64,000 nt of DNA from Hymenobacter sp. BT559 (GCF_016427535.1 NZ_JAELXV010000003.1:434001-498000), one strand, 5' to 3'. Shown: positions 48,101 through 55,591, counted from the first letter of the stretch. A program made the numbers and translations. The notes: a model not told the origin generated them from the sequence alone.

Positions 48101-48638
48101 AGTTATCTTCTCTATCATCGGCGTAATGCTCGGCCTCGCCATCACGGGCATGAATATCTCCATCGTAATGACGGGGGTAGGTATTATCGCCCTAGCTGGT
48201 ATTGTGGTGAAGAATGGCATCTTGCTGGTGGAATTCACCGACATGCTGCGGGCCCAGGGCATGAACCTGCACGACGCCCTTGTGCTGGCCGGCCGCACCC
48301 GTCTCAACCCGGTTATTCTCACGGCTACGGCCGCCATCCTAGGTCTGATTCCGCTGGCTATCGGCCTGAACATCGACTTCTACGAGCTCTTCAACTCGGG
48401 CCACCCACACTTCTTCCTAGGTGGCGAGTCGGTGGTGTTCTGGGGCCCGCTGGCCTGGACCATCATTTTCGGGTTGTCGTTTGCAACCCTTGTGACCCTG
48501 CTGGTAGTCCCGGTAATGTATCTGCTCAATGAGAAGATACAAGCGGCCTTTACCGGGCGCGATGTTAACAGCCCGCCACCTTCGGTTCCAGCCGACCGTG
48601 AGGAGGTAGAAGCTGCTACGCCGCCCGTGCTGGCCTAG
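45198..48638 (+). CDS. RND-family efflux permease
   Basis: 1146 residues, twelve membrane helices in two halves with large periplasmic loops, as in AcrB/MexB and relatives. Recognisable blocks: IRPRIIVATVYPGTSPTDIE-like N-terminus, GLSVPLSMFLAFVMLPMFGF, ALGIVVDDAIVVIENTHRLL (the proton-relay Asp pair), and GIIALAGIVVKNGILLVEF. Helix 4 proton-coupling residues fit the hydrophobic-amphiphile (HAE) subgroup rather than metal-CzcA, though this call is by eye. It completes a TetR-TolC-adaptor-permease operon exporting hydrophobic or toxic compounds. Confidence 0.93.
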   Translation: MQDIEKEFGPTSWSINNKTSIYIITLLLTVMGIFAYIKLGKEKFPDIVIPRIIVATVYPGTSPTDIENLVTRQIEKEIKGVNGVKKINSTSNQDYCIVDVEFKSGIDVQVAKQLIKDAVDKARTELPNDLPTEPTVQEVNISEQPIMYVNLSGNLPASQLKKLADDFQDKIEALPEITRVDIVGALEQQVNVDVDLQKLQASQLSFTDIENSIARENITVSGGSIDVGDQKRAVRVAGQYVNAADIADIQIKNLRGAPVRLGDIATVQDAFKDRESYARLDGQPTVTLNVVKRQGENLLDASDKIHTLVKDAEASLPKGTKITITGDSSNETRNTLNDLINTIIIGFLLVTLILMFFMGTTNALFVGLSVPLSMFLAFVMLPMFGFSLNMIVLFAFLLALGIVVDDAIVVIENTHRLLHEHPNLSTAKAAKFAAGEVFIPVLAGTLTTVAPFVPLMFWPGIVGSFMFFLPVTLILTLGASLIVAFIMNPVFAVSFMEREEHLDRVETPKLTRNFLLGMGGLALVALAGYLAGSKFLGNLMVTIIVLCFLDKYVFVYMIAGFQRSILPRFQDGYARLVEIVVGGSVWRQVGIMLSLVVLFVGSIMAVGARKPKVDFFPKGDPKFIYTYLRMPVGTRVEVTDSVTKILEKRVYGVIGRNNPDVESVITNVAIGAGDPTEATASGVSQSHLGKVGVAFKELAEQTGPATHTYMDKIREVVKGIPGAEVSVDQEASGPPQGKEVAIEVSGDDYPKLAALSKKVERYVDSLKIGGIEDLRSDLQDRNPEIGVRINRVRANREGISTAQIGSEVRTAIYGFEASKFKTPDDEYPIQVRYAKPYRDNVDAIVNSPLTFRDATGAVRQVPISAVADVNYGTTYGGIKRKDTHRLITISSNVLNGFTGPDVVANVQRALKSFPTPPGYTVRMGGAQEDQKETSDFLGVAAIGAIALIFLVLVTQFNSVAKPLIILTEVIFSIIGVMLGLAITGMNISIVMTGVGIIALAGIVVKNGILLVEFTDMLRAQGMNLHDALVLAGRTRLNPVILTATAAILGLIPLAIGLNIDFYELFNSGHPHFFLGGESVVFWGPLAWTIIFGLSFATLVTLLVVPVMYLLNEKIQAAFTGRDVNSPPPSVPADREEVEAATPPVLA

Positions 48639-48767
48639 TTCTTGTGGTAAGTTGATTGCCGGGTGTGGAGAGGTACTTGTCTTCCTAACAAGCGCCGCTC
48701 GATGCTCGGCAATCAATTTTAAAAAGGCATTCTCACCCGACGTTTCTGCAATTTTACACTTCTATCT

Positions 48768-49040
48768 ATGTTCGCTGCTACTACCTCTGCCACCCAGGCT
48801 GCTTCCAAAAATATTGAGCAGCAAGTGCTTCGAATCATTAGCAAGCGCAAGGCCATCAAGGCGGTGCGCCTGCGTCGTACCGCTAGCCTCAGCCGCGACC
48901 TCCGCTTCGATACCGTTGACCTAGTCGACATCATTCTGGAGCTAGAGCGCAACTTCCACATCACCGTGCCCGATGAAGTTCCGTTTTACACCGTCGGCGA
49001 CTTTGTGCGCTACGTCACGGCCCACGCCGCAGCGGCTTAG
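48768..49040 (+). CDS. Acyl-carrier-like protein lacking the phosphopantetheine serine
   Basis: 90 residues with the acyl carrier fold: a basic first helix region, then LRFDTVDLVDIILELERNF and ITVPDE. Aligned to E. coli ACP without gaps from Asp35 (DSLD) to Phe50, the attachment Ser36 is Thr49 here (DTVD). A threonine is not a normal phosphopantetheinyl acceptor, so this may be a structural or regulatory ACP homologue. An extended N-terminus (MFAATTSATQAASK) and the Arg/Lys-rich helix 1 are also atypical. It is a single gene closed by a terminator. Confidence 0.75.
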   Translation: MFAATTSATQAASKNIEQQVLRIISKRKAIKAVRLRRTASLSRDLRFDTVDLVDIILELERNFHITVPDEVPFYTVGDFVRYVTAHAAAA

Positions 49041-49042
49041 TT

Positions 49043-49224
49043 GTCTGAACCGCAGATTCGTCGGATTTATCGGATGAGGCGGATTTTGGAGCTAGTAGCT
49101 TACTTGTTCGTTAAATGCGTATTCATTAAAAAAGGCTGCCCTAGGGCAGCCTTTTTTGTGACTATACTAATCAATGAGGGTTGTCCTCAAAATCAGACTA
49201 ATTCGATGAATCCGCGGTTCAGAC
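49043..49224. repeat. Imperfect inverted repeat framing a terminator
   Basis: Outer arms 49043-49067 and 49200-49224 pair over 22 of 25 bases (GTCTGAACCGC...ATTCGTCGG type). Between them sits the terminator at 49128-49157. The right arm ends exactly at the stop codon of the next minus-strand gene. A related half-element may recur near 60230. Confidence 0.6.
49128..49157. terminator. Bidirectional terminator between ACP-like and YkvA genes
   Basis: AAAAAAGGCTGCC and its complement surround CCTAGG, giving a perfect stem with A- and T-runs on both sides, between convergent genes. Confidence 0.85.
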
Positions 49225-49989
49225 CTAGCGGTCGTTGCCGCCCGTGTCGTTGCGCTGGCCAGTATTGCCATCGCGCGAGCCGTCGCTCACGTTGGCGATG
49301 TCATCAACGCCAGCCGACTTAGCCGACTCGTTGGTGGGCTCGGGTAGCGGGCCGTCGGGACCCACATCGCTGATGGGCTTGGTCGTAGAGGAGGTTGGCG
49401 AACCTAGACCTGCATCAGTGGCCGACTGGCCGGTGCCGGCCGGAGCGGTAGGGTAGTCGGTAGTGCCGGTGTTCTTAGCCGACTGGTTGGTGGTAGTTGA
49501 CATAGCGAGTGCAGGGGTAGAGGGGCGGTTTTTGTAGATTTCTTCATCCGACACCACGGTAGCAGCCTTGGCCGTTTCCCAGGCGTGAAACTTGTCGAGC
49601 TCGTGCTTGATGGAGGTTGAAAACCACGCCACCAGCGCCATATCATCGAGCAGGCCCACTACCGGAATAAAGTCGGGAATCAGGTCAATCGGCGACAGAA
49701 AGTAGATGAGCACGGCTACCGCCGCTACCACTGTTGAGGTAGGCAGTTCGGTGTACTCGCCCGAGATGCTGAGCTTGATGAGCCGAAATAGGCTTTGCAG
49801 CGTGTCCCAGGCTTCGTGTGCCAGCGTGCCTAGCTCTTTCTTCTCACTAGCCTTTTGGTAAGCGTCAGTCAGAAGCTTCTTAAGCCGAGTGGGTTGCTGA
49901 ATGTAGCTCTCGGCCGCAGCCAGAAACTTCTTGAAAAACTTGGACCCGGCCACATCGTTGCCGGAAGGGGGGGAGTTGTAAGTAGCCAT
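49225..49989 (-). CDS. DUF1232/YkvA family membrane protein
   Basis: 254 residues from the ATG at 49989; the frame upstream to 50079 adds no family sequence. The DUF1232 core reads VAVLIYFLSPIDLIPDFIPV then VGLLDDMALVAW. An N-terminal helical region and a long low-complexity, Ser/Thr/Gly-rich tail (about residues 175-254, no membrane segment) flank it. YkvA relatives are small membrane proteins of unknown function. The tail is unusually long for the family. Confidence 0.75.
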   Translation of the reverse strand: MATYNSPPSGNDVAGSKFFKKFLAAAESYIQQPTRLKKLLTDAYQKASEKKELGTLAHEAWDTLQSLFRLIKLSISGEYTELPTSTVVAAVAVLIYFLSPIDLIPDFIPVVGLLDDMALVAWFSTSIKHELDKFHAWETAKAATVVSDEEIYKNRPSTPALAMSTTTNQSAKNTGTTDYPTAPAGTGQSATDAGLGSPTSSTTKPISDVGPDGPLPEPTNESAKSAGVDDIANVSDGSRDGNTGQRNDTGGNDR

Positions 49990-50080
49990 GCGGAAAAAAG
50001 GGAATGCAAAGAGGCAAGCGGCGCCACCGCCGCCAGGGCTTAGTACTGCATTCGGGCCGGCAATGTTTTGGCTAACCAAA

Positions 50081-50113
50081 AACGGCCCTTAGCAGCGAGA
50101 GCTAAGGGCCGTT
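50081..50113 (-). terminator. Terminator after NlpC/P60 gene
   Basis: A perfect 13-base stem AACGGCCCTTAGC/GCTAAGGGCCGTT with a seven-base loop lies downstream of the minus-strand NlpC/P60 gene; the following minus sequence is T-rich. Confidence 0.75.
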
Positions 50114-50138
50114 GAAAAGGCGAAAGTGCTAAGTATGA

Positions 50139-50834
50139 CTAGTTGGCTAGTTGCACAGTAGCTGCTTCGAGCATCGCTTCGGCTTGGGGCACTTCGGTGC
50201 CTTCTACGCGGCCGGCAGCGTAAAAATTGCGGTGGTAGTAGGCTTGGTTGAGCGAGCTCACCATCACGCCGCCATTGGTGGCCGAGTGGGCAAACTTGCC
50301 GTCTTTCAAGTAGATGCCTACGTGGTAGATATTGCCCTTGCCGTGGCTGAAGAAGACAAGGTCACCAGCTTTCATCTCCGTCTTGGCCACGCGCTTGGCC
50401 GAGCCAAACATGGCCCGCGAGCTGTGCTTGAGGGTGATGCCGTACACCTTCTTGTAAACCTGCGTCACAAAGCCCGAGCAATCGGTGCCGCGGCGCGAGC
50501 TGGCGCCGTAGCTGTACGGCGTGCCAATCCAGTCAATCACGGTTTGGAGCAGGCTCTTGTTCTCGGTCTGGGTCAGCTTAAGACCTAGGGTTTGGCCATA
50601 GTAGCCGTAGGCCAGCGAGTCGCGGGTGGCCGTTACTAGTGCCGACTCGGGCGCGGCCGTGGGCTCATCGCCTTCGTTGCTGGGCAGCAGGCCCGAAAGC
50701 AGCGATGCTTCGGCTACGGCGGGCACAGCGTGGGTAGCAGTACCGGCCGAGGCCGAAGCATCGGGTGCTTTATCAAAGCAGAAGGAGAGAGCCAGGGAGG
50801 CAGCGGCGAGGCAACACAGCAGGGTATTCTTCAT
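50139..50834 (-). CDS. NlpC/P60 peptidoglycan endopeptidase
   Basis: 231 residues from the ATG at 50834 (MKNTLLCCLAAASLALSFCF is a signal peptide; the Cys residues may allow lipid modification). The catalytic domain reads YGASSRRGTDCSGFVTQVYKK (nucleophile Cys), then KGNIYHVGIYLKDGKF (catalytic His) and a third polar residue downstream. It cleaves the gamma-D-Glu-diamino-acid bond in cell-wall peptides. A linker of about 70 residues without an obvious SH3 domain precedes the catalytic part. Confidence 0.9.
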   Translation of the reverse strand: MKNTLLCCLAAASLALSFCFDKAPDASASAGTATHAVPAVAEASLLSGLLPSNEGDEPTAAPESALVTATRDSLAYGYYGQTLGLKLTQTENKSLLQTVIDWIGTPYSYGASSRRGTDCSGFVTQVYKKVYGITLKHSSRAMFGSAKRVAKTEMKAGDLVFFSHGKGNIYHVGIYLKDGKFAHSATNGGVMVSSLNQAYYHRNFYAAGRVEGTEVPQAEAMLEAATVQLAN

Positions 50835-51153
50835 AGTCCGTTGGTTGGGGTGAGCACCGGCCAGTGCCATCGAGCTACTCGGCCGGGAAAAAAGGTGGTG
50901 ACTGTTGCGCTAGGCGAAGCGGTAATTACCGCCAGAATTAGAGTGAGTAAAATGAAATCGAATGACTCAATTTTGGGTTGAGCTAAGAAATAGGCTCGGC
51001 CAAATCTAAGTCATAAAAAGTGATACAATTGAATGGAAAGCAATAAAAGTGCAAATTTTATTAGAAAAGTACCGTATTAAAGCAAAAATAACTGTTCAAG
51101 AGCCGTAACTATTACCAAATCAACCTCGTAGTTTCGCCCGAGTTTTGTACTTT
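50835..51153. other. AT-rich intergenic between divergent NlpC/P60 and HExxH genes
   Basis: About 320 bases, low GC at 50940-51120. A minus-strand TAGATTTG (51001-51008) fits TAnnTTTG for the NlpC/P60 gene, with TTG 17 bases further upstream. For the + gene, TAGTTTCG (51129-51136) is one mismatch from consensus. No ORF of note. Confidence 0.5.
51001..51008 (-). promoter_or_regulatory. Candidate promoter -7 element for NlpC/P60 gene
   Basis: The minus strand reads TAGATTTG, fitting TAnnTTTG, about 165 bases upstream of the start. Confidence 0.4.
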
Positions 51154-51474
51154 ATGGAGCCACGCACACTCGTTAATTCTCCGCTCGCCCGGGTGGCCCG
51201 GCTAGTGCTAGGCCGCGCCCCGCGGGTAGCTATGGTGCTAGGCCAGACGGTGCACCTAAGCGGCGCCACACGTGCCGAATTCTTGGCCGACCCTGAATGG
51301 GTGGCGCATGAGGAAGTGCACCTGCGCCAAGTGCGTGACCTAGGTCTGCCGCGCTTTTTGTGGCAGTACTTGGTAGAGTCGGCGCGAGTGGGCTACTACC
51401 AAAATAGGTTTGAGGTAGAAGCTCGCGAAGGCGCCCGGCTCTTCATGGAAAACCTAGCCAAAAAGGCGACCTAG
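51154..51474 (+). CDS. Small HExxH metallopeptidase-like protein
   Basis: 106 residues from the ATG at 51154 (a TTG at 51145 is the alternative). AHEEVHLRQ gives a zinc motif His52-Glu53-x-x-His56 and NRFEVEAREGA places a third acidic ligand (Glu87 or Glu89) about 30 residues on, as in gluzincin-type folds. There is no signal peptide and the protein is shorter than usual metallopeptidases. Activity is unproved. It faces the NlpC/P60 gene across a shared promoter region. Confidence 0.55.
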   Translation: MEPRTLVNSPLARVARLVLGRAPRVAMVLGQTVHLSGATRAEFLADPEWVAHEEVHLRQVRDLGLPRFLWQYLVESARVGYYQNRFEVEAREGARLFMENLAKKAT

Positions 51475-51485
51475 GGCCAAAAAGA

Positions 51486-51517
51486 AAAGCCTAGGTCGCT
51501 TACCGCGACCTAGGCTT
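51486..51517. terminator. Terminator between HExxH gene and SDR gene
   Basis: A perfect 14-base inverted repeat AAAGCCTAGGTCGC with a four-base loop, between convergent genes, with A- and T-rich flanks. Each arm contains a CCTAGG. Confidence 0.8.
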
Positions 51518-51541
51518 TCAAAAGGCGTAGTGACTAGCGTG

Positions 51542-52273
51542 TTAGAGCTGTGCCAAGCGGCCACCATCGACTACGAGCGTGGTGCCGTTGATGAAATTGG
51601 CCTCGTCGGAGGCTAGGAAGCAGATGGCGGCGGCCAGCTCGTCGGGAGTACCTATCTGGCCGGTTATCTTCTCGGTGCCGTTCTGCACGTTGGGGTTGCT
51701 GCGCAGCATGGGCGTTTCGACGGCTCCCGGCGCTACGCCCACAATGCGAGCCTGGGTGTAAGGAATTTCGAGGCTAAGGCCGCGAATGAGCGCCTCCGTA
51801 GCGCCTTTGCTAGCGGCGTAGGGCACCACGTTGGGGGTAGTTTGGAAGGCGTGCACCGAGCTGATGGCCACCACGGCGCCGCCCTGCATGTGCGGCACGC
51901 AGAGCTGGCAGAGCCGGAACAAGGCCCGCACGTTTACGCTCTGCACGCGGTCCCAATCGGCGGGGGCCATTTCGAGCAGGGGAGTGTAGGTCATCATGGC
52001 CGCGTCGTTTATCAGTACGTCGATGCGCTTAAATCGCGCCAGGGTGCGCTCCACGATGCGCACCAGGTCGGCGTCTTTGCCCACATCGGCTTTGATGAAT
52101 AGTGCTTCGCTACCGCCAGCCTTTATCTCGGCCTCTACTTCGCGGCCTTCTTTGGCTTCGCGGCCTATGCAAATAACTGATGCCCCTTCGCGCCCTAGGC
52201 GCACAGCTGTGGCCCGGCCAATGCCGGAAGTGGCGCCCGTGACCAGGCAAACTTTATTCTGAAAACGGAACAT
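51542..52273 (-). CDS. SDR-family oxidoreductase (FabG-like)
   Basis: 243 residues of a classical short-chain dehydrogenase. VCLVTGATSGIGRATAVRLG binds NAD(P); DVLINDAAMM (NNAG equivalent), ISSVHAFQTTPNVVPYAASKG supplies Ser and Tyr-x-x-x-Lys; the C-terminus is FINGTTLVVDGG. The substrate is unknown. It is a single gene, divergent from a DUF421 gene. Confidence 0.9.
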   Translation of the reverse strand: MFRFQNKVCLVTGATSGIGRATAVRLGREGASVICIGREAKEGREVEAEIKAGGSEALFIKADVGKDADLVRIVERTLARFKRIDVLINDAAMMTYTPLLEMAPADWDRVQSVNVRALFRLCQLCVPHMQGGAVVAISSVHAFQTTPNVVPYAASKGATEALIRGLSLEIPYTQARIVGVAPGAVETPMLRSNPNVQNGTEKITGQIGTPDELAAAICFLASDEANFINGTTLVVDGGRLAQL

Positions 52274-52434
52274 ATAACGAGTAGCAATAGTAGCGCTTAG
52301 TAGTTGCCTACCTAACGGTGGCGGCGACCTAGGGTTGTTCGGCTAAGGTGGGCTATTCGCCTAAAAAAGCAATTGCTAGCCAGTTTATGACGAGTAAGGC
52401 AGCCATTGGCCTGATGCGGTCGTAAAGAGGAGCT

Positions 52435-53166
52435 ATGGTTTTATCTGCATTGCTCCTAGCGGCCGTTGAGCCCTTTTCACTAAAGCGGCTACTGATATCA
52501 GACGAGGCGCCCGTTAGCTTCCTGCTCGAAATCGTGCTGCGCAGCGTGCTTATGTTCTTGCTCACCGTGGGGGCACTGCGTATTTCGGGCAAGCGTGGGG
52601 TAAGGCAGCTCTCCCTGTTTGAGTTTGCGCTGATACTGGTGCTGGGTTCGGCTGCCGGCGACGCTACCATCTACCACGACACGCCCCTGCTACACGCGGT
52701 CGCTGTATTTGTAGTAATTATTGCCCTATATGTGCTTTTTAACTACTGGACCGATAAGTATCCCCGGGTAGAGCGCATGCTGGAGGGTGAGCCTGAGTTG
52801 ATTGTTCAGGATGGTGAAATCGACTTGCCCGCTTTCAACAAAGCTAGCCTGACGGGACAGGAACTGAATGGCCAATTGCGGCAGCTGCAAGTGGAGCACC
52901 TAGGGCAGGTGCGGCGCCTATACATTGAAGCAACCGGTGAGATAAGTGTTTTTTTCTTTGAGCCCGAGCACGAGCGCCCCGGCCTACCTATTTGGCCCGA
53001 GATATATAAGCACCCCCTGTACGAATTGCCGAAGGCTGGCGCCTACGCCTGCCACGCCTGCGCCACCGTGCGCGAGCTGCCTGCTGGGCCAGTACCCACC
53101 CCGTGCCCACGCTGTGGCCGAGCCGATGGCTGGCTGCCTGTGTGCGCCACGCCCCGCATTACGTAA
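52435..53166 (+). CDS. DUF421/YetF membrane protein with C-terminal zinc-ribbon-like tail
   Basis: 243 residues. Three N-terminal helices (ends GSAAGDATIYHD and YVLFNYWTDKYP) precede the cytosolic DUF421 domain (EPELIVQDGEIDLPAFNKAS, GQVRRLYIEATGEISVFF). The last 50 residues carry two Cys pairs, CHACA and CPRCG, as in a zinc ribbon, not usual for YetF/YcaP proteins. A GAGGAG lies four bases before the ATG, one of the few Shine-Dalgarno-like sites in the window. Function unknown. Confidence 0.8.
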   Translation: MVLSALLLAAVEPFSLKRLLISDEAPVSFLLEIVLRSVLMFLLTVGALRISGKRGVRQLSLFEFALILVLGSAAGDATIYHDTPLLHAVAVFVVIIALYVLFNYWTDKYPRVERMLEGEPELIVQDGEIDLPAFNKASLTGQELNGQLRQLQVEHLGQVRRLYIEATGEISVFFFEPEHERPGLPIWPEIYKHPLYELPKAGAYACHACATVRELPAGPVPTPCPRCGRADGWLPVCATPRIT

Positions 53167-53281
53167 GCCCTAGGGCTAGCTCGGCCGCAACCCGCCAGCC
53201 ACAACTTACGAATACTAACGCTTACTAGCCCAGCCGGGTCGGCAGGGCCTCTTAGTCCTTTCCCTTATCATCTTTTCGCTC

Positions 53282-54031
53282 ATGGAACCTACTTCCCACC
53301 AGCCGTCTTACGGCTCTACTGGCGCCGCCAATACGCCTCATTCTGACAATACCTCGTCGGCCGATTCGAGCTTCTCGACTACAGCTGCGCACGCCACGGG
53401 CAGCAGCCCGTACCCAACCAATGCCTCGGCACCGCAGCCCGCCGCTAGCGGTGTAAAAGCTAAGCTTGACAACGCGCTCGAAAGCGGCAAAAAATGGCTC
53501 AACGATTCGGGCGTGGCCGAGCAAGCGCAGCAACTGCCCCAGAAAGCCAAAGACCTCAGCAACAAAGCCTGGACGGGCATTAGTGGCCTCACTACCACCC
53601 AAAAAGCAGTGGGTGTAGGCCTGCTGGCCGCCGGAGTAGCCTTCCTGGCCACACGCGGCAAGAGCAAGAAATCGGCCGGCGAGTACCGCGACCGCCCCCG
53701 CAAGTCGCCCTTCGACCACCAGCCCCACACCAAAGACGGCGACCACGCCTACGACCGCAAAGGCCAGCGCCCCTGGGGTGCCAGCCGCTATGGCTCAGGC
53801 TCCGCAGCAGCCGGCAAGCCCCGCGTAAGCTCGGGCAGCGGCTACACGTCGTCGCCTTCTTCGTCGCACAGCAATGACCTAGGGCGCCAGGCCCCGGCCA
53901 GCCGCCACCAAGATGCCCCGGCCTCTGGCCAGCGCCGCGACCAAGGCCCCGCCTCGGGCAGCCGCTACGACGCAGGTACCTCGGGTGGCCAAAACCCGAA
54001 TAACCTCGACCAGCTCAATAGCGCATATTAA
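53282..54031 (+). CDS. Hydrophilic low-complexity protein with one membrane segment
   Basis: 249 residues, no recognised family. Residues 1-50 are Ser/Thr/Asn/Pro-rich; 57-100 look like an amphipathic helix (AKLDNALESGKKWLNDSGVA); about 107-123 (KAVGVGLLAAGVAFLAT) is the only hydrophobic segment; the rest is Gly/Ser/Arg/Asp-rich and repetitive, with a basic RGKSKK next to the membrane. Such tails occur on stress-induced or YtxH-like proteins, but I cannot assign one. The stop codon lies inside the left arm of the hairpin that follows. Confidence 0.6.
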   Translation: MEPTSHQPSYGSTGAANTPHSDNTSSADSSFSTTAAHATGSSPYPTNASAPQPAASGVKAKLDNALESGKKWLNDSGVAEQAQQLPQKAKDLSNKAWTGISGLTTTQKAVGVGLLAAGVAFLATRGKSKKSAGEYRDRPRKSPFDHQPHTKDGDHAYDRKGQRPWGASRYGSGSAAAGKPRVSSGSGYTSSPSSSHSNDLGRQAPASRHQDAPASGQRRDQGPASGSRYDAGTSGGQNPNNLDQLNSAY

Positions 54032-54108
54032 TGATTAATTATTAAGGGTTAATTGTTAATTTCTCTCCATGAGCCATTAACAATTAACCCTTAATAATTA
54101 ATCATTAA
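54028..54108. repeat. Perfect long inverted repeat (TTAATTGTTAAT words)
   Basis: Arms 54028-54060 and 54076-54108 are perfect over 33 bases with a 15-base loop. Each arm is AT-only apart from a GGG/CCC core. The left arm overlaps the stop codon of the preceding gene. A second, GC-rich stem follows at 54111-54142. Confidence 0.85.
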
Positions 54109-54110
54109 CG

Positions 54111-54142
54111 AAAAGGCCGACTGCTCGCGCAGCCGGCCTTTT
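54111..54142 (+). terminator. Terminator before acyltransferase gene
   Basis: AAAAGGCCGACTGC and GCAGCCGGCCTTTT pair over 13 of 14 bases with a four-base loop and a T-run. It follows the large hairpin and precedes the acyltransferase gene by about 22 bases. Confidence 0.75.
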
Positions 54143-54163
54143 TTAGTGTAAACTTGCCTGCCT

Positions 54164-55513
54164 ATGCTCTTCTACACCGTTATGAAGCCCGTAGTGCGCC
54201 TTGGGCTGCGCGTGTTTTTTCGGCGCCTTGAGGTGCGCCACCGCCAGCGCCTGCGCCTGCCGGGCCCACTCATGCTGTGTAGCAACCACCCTAATACGCT
54301 CATGGACCCGCTCGTAACGGCTGTGCAGCGGCACCAGCCCATCGCGTTTCTGGCCAAGAGCACGTTCTTCAAAAACCCGGTACTCGGCGCCATTATGCGC
54401 TCAGGCAACTGCATTCCCATCTACCGTCGCCAAGATGCCGAAGGCGAGGGTGCCAGCACGGCCCGGCAGCTAGCCGCCAGCAACGAAGCCAGCTTTGGCC
54501 GCTGCTACGACTACCTAGAGCGCGGCGGCACGGTCATGATTTTTCCGGAAGGCACCAGCGTGAGCGAGCGCCGTCTGCGCCCGCTCAAGACCGGGGCCGC
54601 CCGCATTGCCCTAGGGGCCGAGGCGCGGCACGACTTTAAGCTGGGCCTCAAGCTAGTGTGCGTGGGCACCAATTACTTTGACCCCACGCGCTTCCGCTCC
54701 GATGTGCTGCTCAATGTGGCCCCGCCCATCGTGGTGGCCGACTACGCGGCCCGCTACCACGAGGACCCCGCCGCCGCGGCCGACGAGCTCACCGAGGAAA
54801 TCAGGCAGCGCCTCACGCGGCGACTCGTCATCAGCCGCGCTGCCGAGGACGACGAGCTGGCCCAGCAGGTAGAGCGCACCTTCGGTGACCACCTCAATCC
54901 CGACGACGACCCCACCACGCTCTACGACAACTTTGAGCTGAGCCGCACGCTGCTCGACGCCGTGGCTTGGTTTGAGCAGCATAACCCCAATCGGCTGGCA
55001 GCGTTGCGCACCGCCCTAGGGCAGTACCTAGCCAGTTTACAAGCCTATAGACTCGAAGACGACGACCTCGACCAAACCCAACGCCCCGGCGCGCGCCTGG
55101 CCGACTTCCTCAACCTGGTGCTGGGCTTGCCGGTATGGCTCTATGGGCTCATTACTAACTATGTGCCTTATAAGATTCCGGCGCAAGTAGCCCGTCGGGC
55201 TACTAAGGACACTGAGTTTATCGCTGCTATCCTACTAGGCGTGGGCATCATCACGTTTCCGGTGGCTTACGCCATTGAAGCGGCTGCCGTGCAGCACTGG
55301 CTCACGCACGACTGGCGCCTGACGAGCTTGTTTGTGCTCAGCCTGCCGCTGGCAGGTTTCTACGCCCTAGGGTACTGGCAAACGCTGAGCGCCCGCCTGC
55401 GCCGCCTGCGGGTGCGCTGGCTACCGGCTGCTACCCGGGCTGGCCTGCGGGCGCAGCGTGCCGAGGTCCTGCGTCTGCTGGATGACGCACGAGCCGAATA
55501 CTTAAAGCAATGA
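54164..55513 (+). CDS. Lysophospholipid acyltransferase-family protein
   Basis: 449 residues. The PlsC-type domain occupies the first 230: SNHPNTLMDPLVT carries the catalytic His and Asp (H-x5-D spacing rather than the usual H-x4-D), FPEGTSVSERRLRPLKTGA is the lysophospholipid-binding block. The C-terminal half has a helical region and two membrane segments (around FIAAILLGVGIITFPVAYAIE and SLFVLSLPLAGFYALGYW). Longer than plain PlsC. It probably acylates a lysolipid or glycerol-phosphate backbone; the exact substrate is open. Confidence 0.85.
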   Translation: MLFYTVMKPVVRLGLRVFFRRLEVRHRQRLRLPGPLMLCSNHPNTLMDPLVTAVQRHQPIAFLAKSTFFKNPVLGAIMRSGNCIPIYRRQDAEGEGASTARQLAASNEASFGRCYDYLERGGTVMIFPEGTSVSERRLRPLKTGAARIALGAEARHDFKLGLKLVCVGTNYFDPTRFRSDVLLNVAPPIVVADYAARYHEDPAAAADELTEEIRQRLTRRLVISRAAEDDELAQQVERTFGDHLNPDDDPTTLYDNFELSRTLLDAVAWFEQHNPNRLAALRTALGQYLASLQAYRLEDDDLDQTQRPGARLADFLNLVLGLPVWLYGLITNYVPYKIPAQVARRATKDTEFIAAILLGVGIITFPVAYAIEAAAVQHWLTHDWRLTSLFVLSLPLAGFYALGYWQTLSARLRRLRVRWLPAATRAGLRAQRAEVLRLLDDARAEYLKQ

Positions 55514-55582
55514 GCAGTTAACAATGAACAATGAGCAGACGGAATGACGCCTCTGCCCATTGTTCATTGTTAACTGCTCATT
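55509..55582. repeat. Inverted repeat (AACAATGAACAATGAGCAG words) between convergent genes
   Basis: Arms 55509-55538 and 55553-55582 pair over 29 of 30 bases with a 14-base loop. The left arm contains the stop codon of the acyltransferase gene and the right arm ends 10 bases before the stop of the minus-strand gene, so it probably terminates both. Confidence 0.8.
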
Positions 55583-55591
55583 ATTAATTGA

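Noticed and set aside
54028-54142. Repeated hairpins considered as a CRISPR array
   Set aside because: Repeats are inverted, not directly repeated, and there are no regular spacers or cas genes.
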